NCBI RefSeq assembly: GCF_024679095.1 | Contig: NC_066509.1 | Location: 12,905,669-12,969,668, forward strand | Length of the DNA: 64,000 bases | Direction of reading: 5' to 3' | Source of the DNA: Eriocheir sinensis | Lineage: Eukaryota > Arthropoda > Malacostraca > Decapoda > Varunidae | Part shown: piece by piece, positions 30,700-46,879 of the stretch | Position numbering within the stretch: the stretch's first letter is position 1 | Layout of the letters: each line of letters starts with the position of its first letter | Notes under the pieces: model-generated | Seen by the model: only the letters and a program-made list of their open reading frames with translations | The model's database searches: none | What the model was told of the DNA's origin: nothing | Translations under genes and position numbers: made by a program

Positions 30700-31540
30700 G
30701 TGTGTATTTTTTTTCTTTATTTCTATCATTATTTACATTTAACAAGCCATATTTTAATGGAGCGTTTTATTTCGCGTTCGCAATTCAGTTTCACCAGGGA
30801 CTTAGGTTTTATGCATTATTTGTGTTTTTTTTTCTCATCATGTCAGGTCTGGCTAAGAAATCAACTCATATATTACTATTTGCATTTCCAAAAACTATAT
30901 TTTTGTACTGAAGAATATATTTTAATAGATATGCATTTTTTTGTCAGGTCCAGGTTAAGAATATGGTATGCTTTGATTTTTAACTTTATCTCTTTTTCAT
31001 ACTCTGTCTTTTTCAGAATCTAGTTTAAGAAAAAAGCCTATTTTCGTTCTTCAATTTATCATTTTTAAAACTTAGGTCTGCCTAAGAAATTGAATTAGCG
31101 GTATTATATAATTATTCATATTTTGGTCCTTTCTTATTCCTAAGGAGATTGAGGTAGAAGCTCCGTGAGTGCTCCATAATTTTTCTTTCGCATAAAAAAA
31201 TGTGGCAGATGCTTCAAATTGTTCGCAGCATCTTTCCTCTTATTCTTGCTAATTAGAAATTGTATTTTCATGTTGGGTTTGGCCGTGGCATTAGTTGAAC
31301 GTCAGTCTCTCATATTTTTTCCCTTTTTATTTATTCATACGTAAGTACACTGCAGCAGAAGCTGCTGGCTGACTCCATCAACTTTTTGCTATTTGTGTTC
31401 CTCACTTCGTCAGACAAGCCTGGTTAAGAAATCGGATTAACGTTATTCTTTTTATGAATTTTTCCCATATTCTTCAACATAAGTAAATTGAGGCAGACGC
31501 TACTTGCGGCTCGCACCGCCTTGACTCAGTTTCCTGGGCC
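30700..31540 (+). repeat. Very degenerate ~100-170 bp tandem repeat
   Basis: The words TCAGGTCTGGCTAAGAAATC (30838), TCAGGTCCAGGTTAAGAAT (30944), CTTAGGTCTGCCTAAGAAATT (31071) and AGACAAGCCTGGTTAAGAAATC (31410) recur. TGAGGCAGAAGCT-like words follow at about 31150, 31203, 31355 and 31482. Confidence 0.45.
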
Positions 31541-31955
31541 GGCACGATAAGCATATTACAACTTTTTACAGGGAACACGCGCCCACCCACCACACACTAT
31601 TATTTTTAGGCCACATTCATCGTCTATTCTCGCTCCCTGCATAATGAGATGACTCTTCTCCCTGTGTCCGCGGCGTCAGCGTCTATTTTGCTTTAAGGTT
31701 CTTGATTTACATATGAATTTTCCTCTTTTAGTCTTACGCTGCTTTTCTTATGTTTATCAGATGTCTCTCTCTCGTATGGCTAGCAAATTGTTCCTGACGT
31801 GACGTTGTTAAGCAGGACGAGACCTTGGGCGAGCAGCGTCTCTTCTTGTTTTGTTTTGCTTTAGGGGTAATACGGTTATTTGCCGCAAAGCAATATGAAA
31901 ATCAGCGTTACTGCCGAATGACTATATAAGGCAAGAAAATAATAGATGAGTGGAT
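31541..31955. other. No gene recognised
   Basis: Mixed sequence without recognised feature. Confidence 0.3.
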
Positions 31956-32040
31956 TACATTTGTGTGTATGTATGTGTGTCTCTGTCCGTCTATGTGTCT
32001 GTCTGTGTGTCTGTGCGTCTGTTGGTGTGTCTGTCTGTTT
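31956..32040. repeat. TGTGTCTG-rich low-complexity run
   Basis: Imperfect TGTGTC/TGTCTG units over about 80 bp. Confidence 0.7.
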
Positions 32041-32349
32041 GTACCCTTCCCCCCTTGCGTGTGGGCTCTCCGGGGCGCTGTTTAGAACACCCCTCCGTGC
32101 CGTGCCTGTCACACGCCACTGAATTTTACCAAGACCTTCAGCCCCGCCGTCCACTCGTCGCAGCCACCGCGAGCTCAGTCCCTTGTCAGTAAGCTCCCCA
32201 GGGTCTCTGTGAGTCTTAGCTGCGTGGCGCCCAAAGTGACAGGTGGCTGACCTCTCTTAAATTGCCTCCGTCTCTGGCCTGTGGCTTGCGAGTTTTTTTC
32301 TTCACATATATTGTGTTCTTCTGGAAAAGAAGAGAGACTATAAGAGTTC

Positions 32350-32351
<2 letters not shown>
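32041..32351. other. No gene recognised
   Basis: GC-richer mixed spacer between simple repeats. No coding evidence. Confidence 0.3.

Positions 32352-32420
<69 letters not shown>
32352..32420. repeat. (GT)n(CG)n microsatellite
   Basis: About 29 GT units ending in four CG units. Confidence 0.96.
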
Positions 32421-32421
<1 letters not shown>

Positions 32422-32425
32422 CAGA

Positions 32426-32693
<268 letters not shown>

Positions 32694-32726
32694 CCATCAG
32701 GCCCCTGGGAAGATGCTTTCACGACC

Positions 32727-32748
32727 ATATATATATATATATATATAT
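32727..32748. repeat. Short (AT)n abutting a LINE
   Basis: Eleven AT units separated from the long (TA)n by 35 bp of unique sequence. LINE coding sequence begins at 32749. Confidence 0.93.
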
Positions 32749-33000
32749 CCTCAACGACCTAGAGCAGTTGGTCCAGCACCTACACGTATTCCTGACCGTC
32801 TTGGATATCGGCCCAACATTCTAGACCTCTTCCTTACCTCAAACCCTTCTGCTTATTCTGTCAAACTGTTCTCTCCGTTGGGCTCCTCCGATCACAATCT
32901 TATTTCTGCATCCTGTCCTATCGCTCCTGTACATCCTCTGGACCCACCGAAGAGGCGATGCTTCTGGCATTTTCCGATTTCCCGTGGAATGATTATTGCT
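32749..33000 (+). pseudogene. C-terminal AP-endonuclease fragment of the LINE
   Basis: Starts at NDLEQLVQH, shifts frame near 32780, then reads [12 protein letters not shown] and [12 protein letters not shown]. The SDHNLI sequence is the conserved SDH motif near the C-terminus of LINE apurinic-type endonucleases, which nick the target for integration. A further frameshift lies near 32955. The catalytic N-terminal part is missing, so it is inactive. Confidence 0.8.
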
Positions 33001-35080
33001 TCCAGGATAGAGACCCCTCTGTGTGTGCTCAGCGCATCACAGAGGTGATTGTCTCTGGAATGGAGGCATACATTCCTCGTTCTTTCTCTACTCCTCACGC
33101 TAAAAAGCCTTGGTTTAATCACGCTTGTTCTCGTGCTGTCAATGATAGAGAGGTAGCTCACAAAAGATACCAGAGCCTTCAAACTAATGCTAATTATGAA
33201 CTTTACATTTCTGCCCGAAATCGTGCCAAATCTATTCTCCGACTAACCAAAAATTCTTTCATTAATAGAAAATGTCAAAACCTTGCTTTCTCTAACTCTT
33301 CCCGTGACTTCTGGCATCTAGCCAAAACATCTCCTCCAACTTCACTTCTTCATCTTTCCTCCACTCCTCAGTCCTGACGGCAACACTGCTGTCACATCTG
33401 CCTCTAAAGCTGAATTCGCTCAAACTTTCTCTGAAAACTTCACTCTGGTCGATTCAGGTCATACTCCTCCCACTCATCCCCCTCTGACTCCTTTATGCCT
33501 GTTATAAAGATTCTTCAAAATGATGTTTTCTATGCCCTCTGGCCTCAATCCTCAGAAGGCTTATGGACCTGATGGAGTGCCTCCTATTGTCCTTAAAAAA
33601 CTGTGCCTCCGTGCTGTCGCCCTGCCTGGTCAAACTCTTTCGCCTCTGCCTGTCAACATCTACCTTTCCTTCTTGCTGGAAGTATGCCTTCATACAGCCT
33701 GTACCTAAGAAGGGTGACCGCTCCAATCCCTCAAACTACCGTCCTATTGCTTTACTTTCTTGTCTATCTAAAGCTTTTGAATCAATCCTTAACCGGAAGA
33801 TTCAAAAGCACCTTTCCACTTCTGACCTTCTATCTGATCGCCAGTATGGGTTCCGCAAGGGCGTTCTACTGGTGATCTCTAACCTTCTTAACTGACTCCT
33901 GGTCATCCTCTCTTAGCCTTTTCGGTGAAACTTTGCTATTGCGCTGGAAATACCATAAGCTTTTGATATGGTCTGTCACAAATCTTTGCTTTCTAATCTA
34001 CCCTCCTACTGTTTCTATCATTCTATCTTTACCTTTATCTCCAGTTTCCTTTCTGACCGTTCTATTTCTGCCGTGGTAGACGGTCACTGTTCTTCCCTTA
34101 AATCTATTAACAGTGGTGTCCCACAGGGTTCTGTCCTATCTCCCACTCTTTTTCTGTTGTTCATTGATGATCTTCTTTCCAAAACGAACTGTCCTATCCA
34201 TTCCTACGCCGATGATTCCACTCTGCATTATTCAACTTCTTTTAATAGAAGACCCACCCTTAATGAACTTAACGACTCAAGGCTGTATGCTGCAGAACGC
34301 TTAGCCTCATTCCTTACTATTATTTCCGATTTGGGCAAGAAGAACCTGGTGTCCTTCAACGCCTCAAAACACAGTTTCTCCACCTATCCACTCGACACAA
34401 TCTTCCAAACACCTACCCCTTCTTCTTGGACAACACCCAGCTATCACCTTACTCAACACTAAACATCCTCGGTCTATCCTTAACTCAAAATCTCAACTGG
34501 AAACTTCATATCTCATCTCTTACTAAATCAGCTTCCTCGAGGCTGGGAGTTCTGTACCGTCTCCGCCAGTTCTTCTCCCCTGCACAGTTGCTGTCAATAC
34601 AGGGCCTTGTCCGCCCTCGTATGGAGTATGCATCTCATGTGGGGCTCCTCACACAGCTCTTCTGGACAGAGTGGAGGCAAAGGCTCTTCGTCTCATCAGC
34701 TCTCCTCCTCATACTGATAGTCTTCTACCTCTTAAATTCCGCCGCAATGTTGCCTCTCTTTCTATCTTCTATCGATATTTCCACGCTGACTGCTCTTCTG
34801 AACTTGCTAACTGCATGCCTCCCCCCCTCACGCGGCCCCTCTGCACTCGACTTTCTACTCATGCTCATCCCTATACTGTCCAAACCCCTTATGCAAGAGT
34901 TAACCAGCATCTTCACTCTTTCATCCCTCACGCTGGTAAACTCTGGAACAATCTTCCTTCATCTGTATTTCCTCCTGCCTACGACTTGAACTCTTTCAAG
35001 AGGAGGTATCAGACACCTCCTCCCGAAACTGACCTATCTTTCGGCCACCTCTTTGGATTCTCTTTTAGGAGCAGCGAGTA
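33001..35080 (+). pseudogene. Disrupted LINE reverse transcriptase, copy C
   Basis: Recognisable parts are the inter-domain linker (KPWFNHACSRAV, HKRYQSLQTN), GPDGVPPIVLK near 33570, NYRPIALLSCLSKAFES near 33736, and QYGFRKG near 33842. In motif A the catalytic Asp is replaced by Glu (codon 33947-33949) and followed by an in-frame stop. Motif B SGVPQGSVLSP is near 34112 and motif C YADD at 34205-34216. The thumb and C-terminal part are split over three frames to about 35080. Several frameshifts also break it (near 33360, 33590, 33860, 34370). Function is lost both catalytically and by frame. Confidence 0.9.
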
Positions 35081-35150
35081 GCAGGCTTTTTTTTATTAAT
35101 GTTTACTTTTGTGCCCTTGAGCTGTCTCCTTTGCTGTAAAAAAAAAAAAA

Positions 35151-36872
35151 TCGGTGTAGGAAAATATTTATACAAAATACAAATAAAAAAAATAAATTTG
35201 TAAAAAAAATAATGCAAAAATACACAAAAATAATTTAAATTTGTTTGAAAATAGATATGCAAAATACAAATGAAATTAGCCAAATTTTTATTGCAATACA
35301 TACACAAAATACACATAAAATAATGTAAATTTGTATGAAAATATATAAACAAATACACATAAGATAACGTAAATTTTAATAAAATATATGTACAAAATAT
35401 ACATTAAATAATGTAAATATGTCTAAAAATATATATACAAAATACACAGAATAACGTAAAATCGTATCAAAATAAATAAACAGACAATCAATAAAATAAT
35501 GTAAATTTGTATGAAAATAAAGATGCAAAATACCCATATAATAACGCATATTTGTTTAAAAATATACAAAAATACACATAAAATAATTAAATTTGCATCA
35601 AAATAAATATACAAAAGGCACATACAATAAAGAAAATTTGTATTGAAATAGATATGCGAAATACACATAAATAATGTAAATTTGTATCAAAATATATATA
35701 CGAATACACATAAAATAGAGTAAATTTCTATGAAAATATATATTCAAAATACATATAAAATTATGTAAATATGTATAAAAATATATATATCAAATACACC
35801 TAAAATAATGAAAATTCGTATCAAAATAAATAAACAAAATTCCGATAAAAGAACGTATATTTGTAGGAAAATAAATATACAAAATTCACATAAAATTACG
35901 AAAATTTGAATAAAAATATATACTAAAATACACAAAATTAATTTCAATTTGTATGAAAATAGATATACATAATACACATATAATTAGTTATATTTGTATT
36001 TATATACATGTACAAAATACACATAAAATAATGTAAATTTGTATGAAATGAAAACAAATTCACATAAAATTACGTTCATTTCTATGAAATATATATACAA
36101 AATATACATAGAATAATGTAAAATCGTATCAAAATAGATACACAGAATATCAATAAAATAAGGTAAATTTGTATGAAAATAAAGATGCAAAATACCCATA
36201 AAATAAAGCATTTTTTTATGAAAATGCATATACAAAAATACACATAGAATAATTAAATTTGTATTAAAATTAATATACAAAATGCACATACAATAAGGTA
36301 AATTTATATTGAAAAAATATGCAAAATGCACATAAAACTATGTATATTTGTTTCAAAATATATATACGAATACACATAAAATAACATATATTTCTATAGA
36401 AATATATATACAAAATACACATGAAATGACGTAAATACGTATAAAAATATATATACACAATACACATTAAATAATGTGAAATCGCGTCAAAATAAATAAA
36501 CAAAATATCAATAAAAAATGTGTATTTGTATGAAAATAGATATACAAAATACACATAAAATATTTTATATTTATATAAAATCTTTTTATTAAAATATATA
36601 TACCAAAATAATAAAATATTTAAATTTGTCTTACAATAAATATACAAAATGCACATGCAATAAGGTAGATGTATATTGAAATAGATATGCTAAATACATA
36701 TAAAACAATGTAAATTTGCTTCAAAATATATATACCAATACACATAAAATAACGTAGATTACTATAAAATATATATACAAAATAACATTAAATGAAGTAA
36801 ATACGTATAAGAAAATGTATACAAAGTACATAAAATAATTAAATTTGTGTTAATAAATATACAAAATACATA
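35151..36872 (-). repeat. Satellite block 1, A-rich on plus strand
   Basis: Begins immediately after the LINE poly(A). Ends at a palindromic junction ATACAAAATACA / TGTATTTTGTAT at about 36859-36887. Confidence 0.85.
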
Positions 36873-39800
36873 CTGTGTATTTTGTATATCTTTTTTCATA
36901 CAAATACACATTCTTTTCATGATATTTTGTTTATTTATTTTGACACGAATTAACATTATTTAATGTGTATTTTGTATATATATTTTTATACGTATTTACA
37001 TTATTTCAAGTGTATTTTGTATATATATTTCTATAGAAATCTGCGTTATTTTATGTTTATTCGCATATATATTTTGAAACAAATTTACATTATTTTATGT
37101 GTATTTTGCATATTTTTTCAATACAAATTTACCTTATTGTATGTGCATTTTGTATATTAATTTTTATACAAATTTGATTAATCTATGTGTATTTTTGTAT
37201 ATGTATTTTTATAAAAATATGCTTTATTTTATGGTATTTTGCATCTTTATTTTCATACAAATTTACATTATTTTATTGATATTCTGTGTATTTATTTTGA
37301 TATGATTTTACATTATTCTATGTGTATTTTGTATATATATTTTATATAAAATGTATTTGTTTTCATTTCATACAAATCTACATTATTTTATGTGTTTTTT
37401 GTACATGTATTTAAATACAAATTTAACTAGTTATATGTGTATTTTGTATATCTATTTTGTATATATATTTTCATAGAAATTTACTCTATTTTATGAGTAT
37501 TCGTATATATATTTTGATTAAAATTTACATTATTCATGTGAATTTTGCATATCTATTTCAAAACAAATTTATTTTATCGTATGTGGTTTTTGTATGTTTA
37601 TTTTCATACAAATTTAATTATTTTATATGTATTTTTGTATATATATTTTTATACAAATATGCGTTATTATATGGATATTTTGCATCTTTATTTTCATACA
37701 AATTTACATTATTTTATTGATATTCTCTTTATTTATTTTGATACGATTTAACATTATTCTATGTGTATTTTGTATATTTTTTTATACATATTTACATTAT
37801 TTAATGTTCATTTTGTATATATATTTTATCCAAATTTACATTATTTTATGTGTATTTGTTTATATATTTTCAAACAAATTTACATTATTTTATGTGTTTT
37901 TTTGTATATATATTTTTCTACGTATTTAAATTATTTTATGTGTATTTTGTATATACATTTTCATAAAAAATTACGTTATTTTATTGTGTGTATAAGTATA
38001 TATTTTGATACAAATTTTATACAAATTCATGTTATTTAATGTGTATTTGTATATATATTTTCATACAAATTTATATTATTTTATGTGTATTTTTTCATAT
38101 ATTTCATTACAAATTTACCTTATTTTATGTTTATTTTGTATATTTATTTAATTCAATTTTAAATTATTTTATGTGTATATTTTTATTTGTATATAGGTTA
38201 TTTTATGTGTATTTTGTATATATATTTTCATCCAAAATTACATTATTTTATTGATATTTTCTTAATTTAATTCGATACGAATTTATATTATTTCATAGGT
38301 ATTTTGTATACATATTTTTATACTCATTTCCATTATCTAAAGTGTGTTTTGTATATATATTTTTATGCAAATTTATTTTGTGTTCATTTTTGTACATATA
38401 TTTTTTTAGAAATTTGCGTTATTTTACGTATATAGATTTATATAAATTTACGTTATTTTATGTGCATTTTGTATATTTATATTTATACAAATACACATTC
38501 TTTTTTTTGGTATATTGTTTATTTACATTTATACGAATTTACATTATTTTATGTGTATTTTGTATACTTTTTTTATACGTATTTACTTAATATTATGTGT
38601 ATTTTGTATATGTATTTTTATAGAAATCTACGTTATTTTATGTGTATTCGTATATATATTTTGAAACAAATTTACATTATTTTATATGTATTTTCCATAT
38701 CTATTTCAATACAAATTTACCTTATTGTATGTGCATTTTGTATATTTATTTTAATACAAATTCAAATATTTTATGTGTATTTTGGTATCAATAATTTTAT
38801 AAAAAAAAGCGTTATTTTATAGGTATTTTGCATCTTAATTTTCATACAAATTTACATTATTTTATTAATATTCTGTGTATATATTTTGATACGATTTTAC
38901 ATTATACTATTTGTGTTTTGTATATATTTTTTTATACATATTTACATTATTTAATGTGTATTTTGAATATATATTTCATACAAATTTACGTTATTATATG
39001 TGTATTTGTTTATATATTTTCTTTCAAATTTACGTTATTTTATATGTATTTTGTATATGTATTTCAATACAAATTAACTAATTTTATGTGTATTTTGTAT
39101 ATTTCTTTTCATACAAATTAAAATTATTTTTGTGTATTTTTTTATATAGTTTTATACAAATTTAGGTTATTTTATATACGCATTTACATTATTTAATGTG
39201 TGTTTTGTATATATATTTTTATCCAAAGTTACTTTATTTTACGTTCATTTTAGCGTTATTTTATGTATTTGTATATGTTTTCTCATACAAATTTACATTA
39301 TTTTATTGATATTTTGTTTATTTAGTTTGATACGAATTACATGATTATATGTGTATTTTGTAGATATTTTTTATACGTATTTACATTTCTTAATGTGTAT
39401 TTTGTTTATATATTTTTAAACAAATTTACGTTATTAAATGTATTTTTATAAATATTTTGATACAAATTTACATTATTTTATGTATTTTGTATATACATTT
39501 CAATTCAAATTTAGCTTATTTTATCTGTATTTTGTGTATCTATTTCATACGAATTTAATAACTTCTGTGTATTTTTGTATATAGTTTTATACAAATTTAT
39601 GTTATTTTATGTGTATTTTGTATATTTATATTTATACAAATACACATTCTTTTATTGGTATTTTGTTTATTTATTTTGAAACGAATTTACATTATTTTAT
39701 GTGTATTTTGTATACATTTTCTTATACGTATTTACTTCATTTTATGTGTATTTTGTAGATATATTTTTATACAAATCTACGTTATTTTATGTGTATTCGT

Positions 39801-40257
39801 ATATATATTTTGAAACAAATTTACATTGTTTTATATGTATTTTGCATAACTATTTCAATACAAATTTACGTTATTGTATGTGTATTTTGTATATTTATTT
39901 TAATACAAATTAATTTTTTCATGTGTATTTTGGTATATATATTTTTATAAAAAAATGCGTTATTTAATGGGTATTTTGCATCTTTATTTTCATACAAATT
40001 TACATTGTTTTATTGATATTCTGTGTATTTATTTTGATACGATTTTACATTATTCTATTAGTGTTTTGTATATATTTTTTTATACATATTTATATTATTT
40101 AATGTGTATTTTGTATATTTTAAAAAAAATTTATGTTATTTTATGCGCATCTGTTAAAATATTTTGATACAAAATTTACATTATTTTATGTATTTTGTAT
40201 ATATATTTCAATACAAATTTAGTTTATTTTATGTATATTTTGTATATCTATTTTCAT
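36873..40257 (+). repeat. Satellite block 2, T-rich on plus strand
   Basis: About 75 monomers. Ends at the junction TATTTTCATTCGTATCAAAA, which recurs elsewhere. Confidence 0.85.
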
Positions 40258-41184
40258 TCGTATCAAAATAAATAAACAAAATAGCAATAAAATAATATAA
40301 ATTTGTATGAGAAAACATATACAAATAAACGTAAAATAACGCAAATTTCTAAAAAAATATATGTACAAAAATGCACATAAAATAAAGTAAATTTGCATAA
40401 AAATATATATACAAAACACACATTAAATAATGTAAATGCGTACATGAAATAACCTAAATTTGTATAAAACTATATACAAAAATACACAAAAATATTTAAA
40501 ATTTGTATGAAAAGAAATATACAAAATACACATAAAATTAGGTAAATTTTTATTAAAATACATATACAAAATACACATAAAATAATGTAAATTTGAATGA
40601 AAATATATAAACAAATACACTTAAAATAACGTAAATTTGTATAAAATATATATGCAAGATACACATTAAATAATGTAAATGTGTATAAAAAAAATATATA
40701 CAAAAAAGAAATAGAATAATGTAAAATCCTATCAATATAAATACACAGAATATCAATAAAATAATTTAAATTTGTATGAAAAGAAAGATGCAAAATTCCC
40801 ATAAAATAGCGCATTTTTTATAAAAATATATATTCCAAAATACATATAAAATATTTAAATTTGTATTGAAATATATATACAAAATGCATATACAGTAAGG
40901 TAAATATGTATTGAAAGAGATATTCAAAAATACATATAAAACAAATCTAATTTGTTTCAAAATATATATACGAATACACATAAAATAACGTAGATTTCTA
41001 TAGAAATATATATACAAAATACACATGAAATTATGTAAATACGTATAAAAATATATATACAAAATACATATCTAGGTAAATTCGTGTCAAAATATATAAA
41101 CAAAATATCATGAAAAGAATGTGTATTTGCATGAAAATAAATATTAGATAATAAATTTGTATGAAATATATATGCAAGATACAC
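40258..41184 (-). repeat. Satellite block 3 (copy 1 of recurring ~0.9-kb block)
   Basis: Same-orientation relatives are at 43650-44381 and 62890-63819; inverted relatives at 48540-49437 and 52295-53202. Ends at GCAAGATACACATTTTTTAT. Confidence 0.85.
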
Positions 41185-43378
<2,194 letters not shown>

Positions 43379-44381
43379 ACACATAAAATATTTAAATTTG
43401 TATTGAAATAAATATACAAAATGCACATACAATAAGGTAAACTTGTATTGAAAGAGATATGCAAAAATACATATAAAACAATATAAATTTGTTTCAGAAT
43501 ATATATACGAATACACATAAAATAACGTAGATTTCTATAAAAATATATATACAAAATACCCATAAAATATTGTAAATTTGTGTCAAACTATATAAACAAA
43601 TACACATAAAATTACATAAAATAACGTAAATATGTATCAAATATATATAGAAAACACACATTAAATAATGTAAATGCGTACATGAAATAACCTAATTTTG
43701 TATAAAACTATATACAAAAATACACAAAAATATTTAAAATTTGTATGAAAAGAAATATACAAAATACACATAAAATAATGTAAATTTGAATGAAAATATA
43801 TAAACAAATACACTTAAAATAACGTAAATTTGTATAAAATATATATGCAAGATACACATTAAATAATGTAAATGTGTATAAAAAAAATATATACAAAAAA
43901 GAAATAGAATAATGTAAAATCCTATCAATATAAATACACAGAATATCAATGAAATAATTTAAATTTGTATGAAAAGAAAGATGCAAAATTCCCATAAAAG
44001 AGCGCATTTTTTTATAAAAATATATATTCCAAAATACATATAAAATATTTAAATTTGTATTGAAATATATATACAAAATGCATATACAGTAAGGTAAATA
44101 TGTATTGAAAGAGATATTCAAAAATACATATAAAACAAATCTAATTTGTTTCAAAATATATATACGAATACACATAAAATAACGTAGATTTCTATAGAAA
44201 TATATATACAAAATACACATGAAATTATGTAAATACGTATAAAAATATATATACAAAATACATATCTAGGTAAATTCGTGTCAAAATATATAAACAAAAT
44301 ATCATGAAAAGAATGTGTATTTGCATGAAAATAAATATTAGATAATAAATTTGTATGAAATATATATGCAAGATACACATT
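43379..44381 (-). repeat. Satellite block 5 (contains copy 2 of recurring block)
   Basis: From about 43650 it matches block 3 with shared private variants but one monomer fewer near 43756. Confidence 0.85.
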
Positions 44382-45540
<1,159 letters not shown>

Positions 45541-46879
45541 TTATACATAGAATAATGTAAAATCGTATCAAAATAAGTACACAGAATATCAATAAAATAA
45601 TTTAAATTTCTATGAAAATAAAGATGCAAAATACCTATAAAATAAAGCATTTTTTTTTAAATACATATACAAAAATACACATAGAATAATTAAACATGTG
45701 TTAAAATTAACATACAAAATGCACATACAATAAGGTAAGTTTGTATTGAAACAGTGTAAATTTGTTTCAAAATATATATACGAATACACATAAAATAACG
45801 TTGATTTCTATAGGAATATGTATACAAAATACACATTAAATGATGTAAATACGTATAAAAATATATACAAAATACACATTAAATACTGTAAATTCGCGTC
45901 AAAATAAATAAACAAAATATCAATAAAAGAATGTGTATTTGTATGAAAATAGATATACAAAATACACATAAAATAACCTAGATTTGTATCAAACTATATT
46001 CTAAAATACACAAAAATATTTTAAATTTGTATGAAAATATATATACAAAATACACATAAAATTAGGGAGATTTGTATTGAAATACATATACAAAATACAC
46101 ATAAAATAATGTAAATTTGAATGAAAAGACATAGACAAATACACTTAAAATAACGTAAATTTGTATAAAAAAATATACAAAACACAAATAGAATAATGTA
46201 AAATCGTATCAAAATAAATACAGAATATTAATAAAATAATGTATTTGTATGAAAATAAAGAGGCAAAATACCATAAAATAACGCTTTTTTATTTATAAAA
46301 TATATATACCAAAACACATACATAAAAATTAAATTTGAATTAAAATAAATATATAAAAACACATACAATAAGGTAAATTTGTATTGAAATAGATATGCAA
46401 AATACATATAAAACAATGTAAATTTGTTTCAAAATATATACGAATACACATAAAATAACGTAGATTTCTATAAAATATATATAAAATACACATAAAATGA
46501 AGAAAATACGTATAAAAATGTATACAAAAATACACATAAATAATGTAAATTCGTATCAAAATAAATATACAAAATACCAAGAAAAGAATGTGTATTTGTA
46601 TAAATATAAATATACAAAATACACATAAAATAACGTAAATTTATATAAAACTATATACAAAAATACACAGAAGTATTTTAATTTGTATGAAAATAGATAT
46701 ACAAAATAAGGTAAATTCGTGTCAAATTCAATAAACAAAATTCAGGTAAAAGAAAGTGTATTTGTAGAATAAATAAATATACAAAATACACATAAAATAA
46801 CGAAAATTTGTTTGAAAATATATAAAAAAATAAACAAAAATAATTTCAATTTGTATGAAAATAAATATACAAAATACAC
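45541..46879 (-). repeat. Satellite block 7
   Basis: Ends at a perfect palindrome TACAAAATACACATGTATTT centred near 46880. Confidence 0.85.

Larger units (their letters stand above)
32749..35150 (+). mobile_element. Dead non-LTR retrotransposon, copy C (longest of its family here)
   Basis: Same family as 23772-25815 but extending further 5', into the C-terminal part of the endonuclease. The 3' end is shared, CTGTCTCCTTTGCTGT then poly(A) at 35138-35150. The AT-rich satellite array starts at the next base. The 5' truncation abuts (AT)n. Confidence 0.92.
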
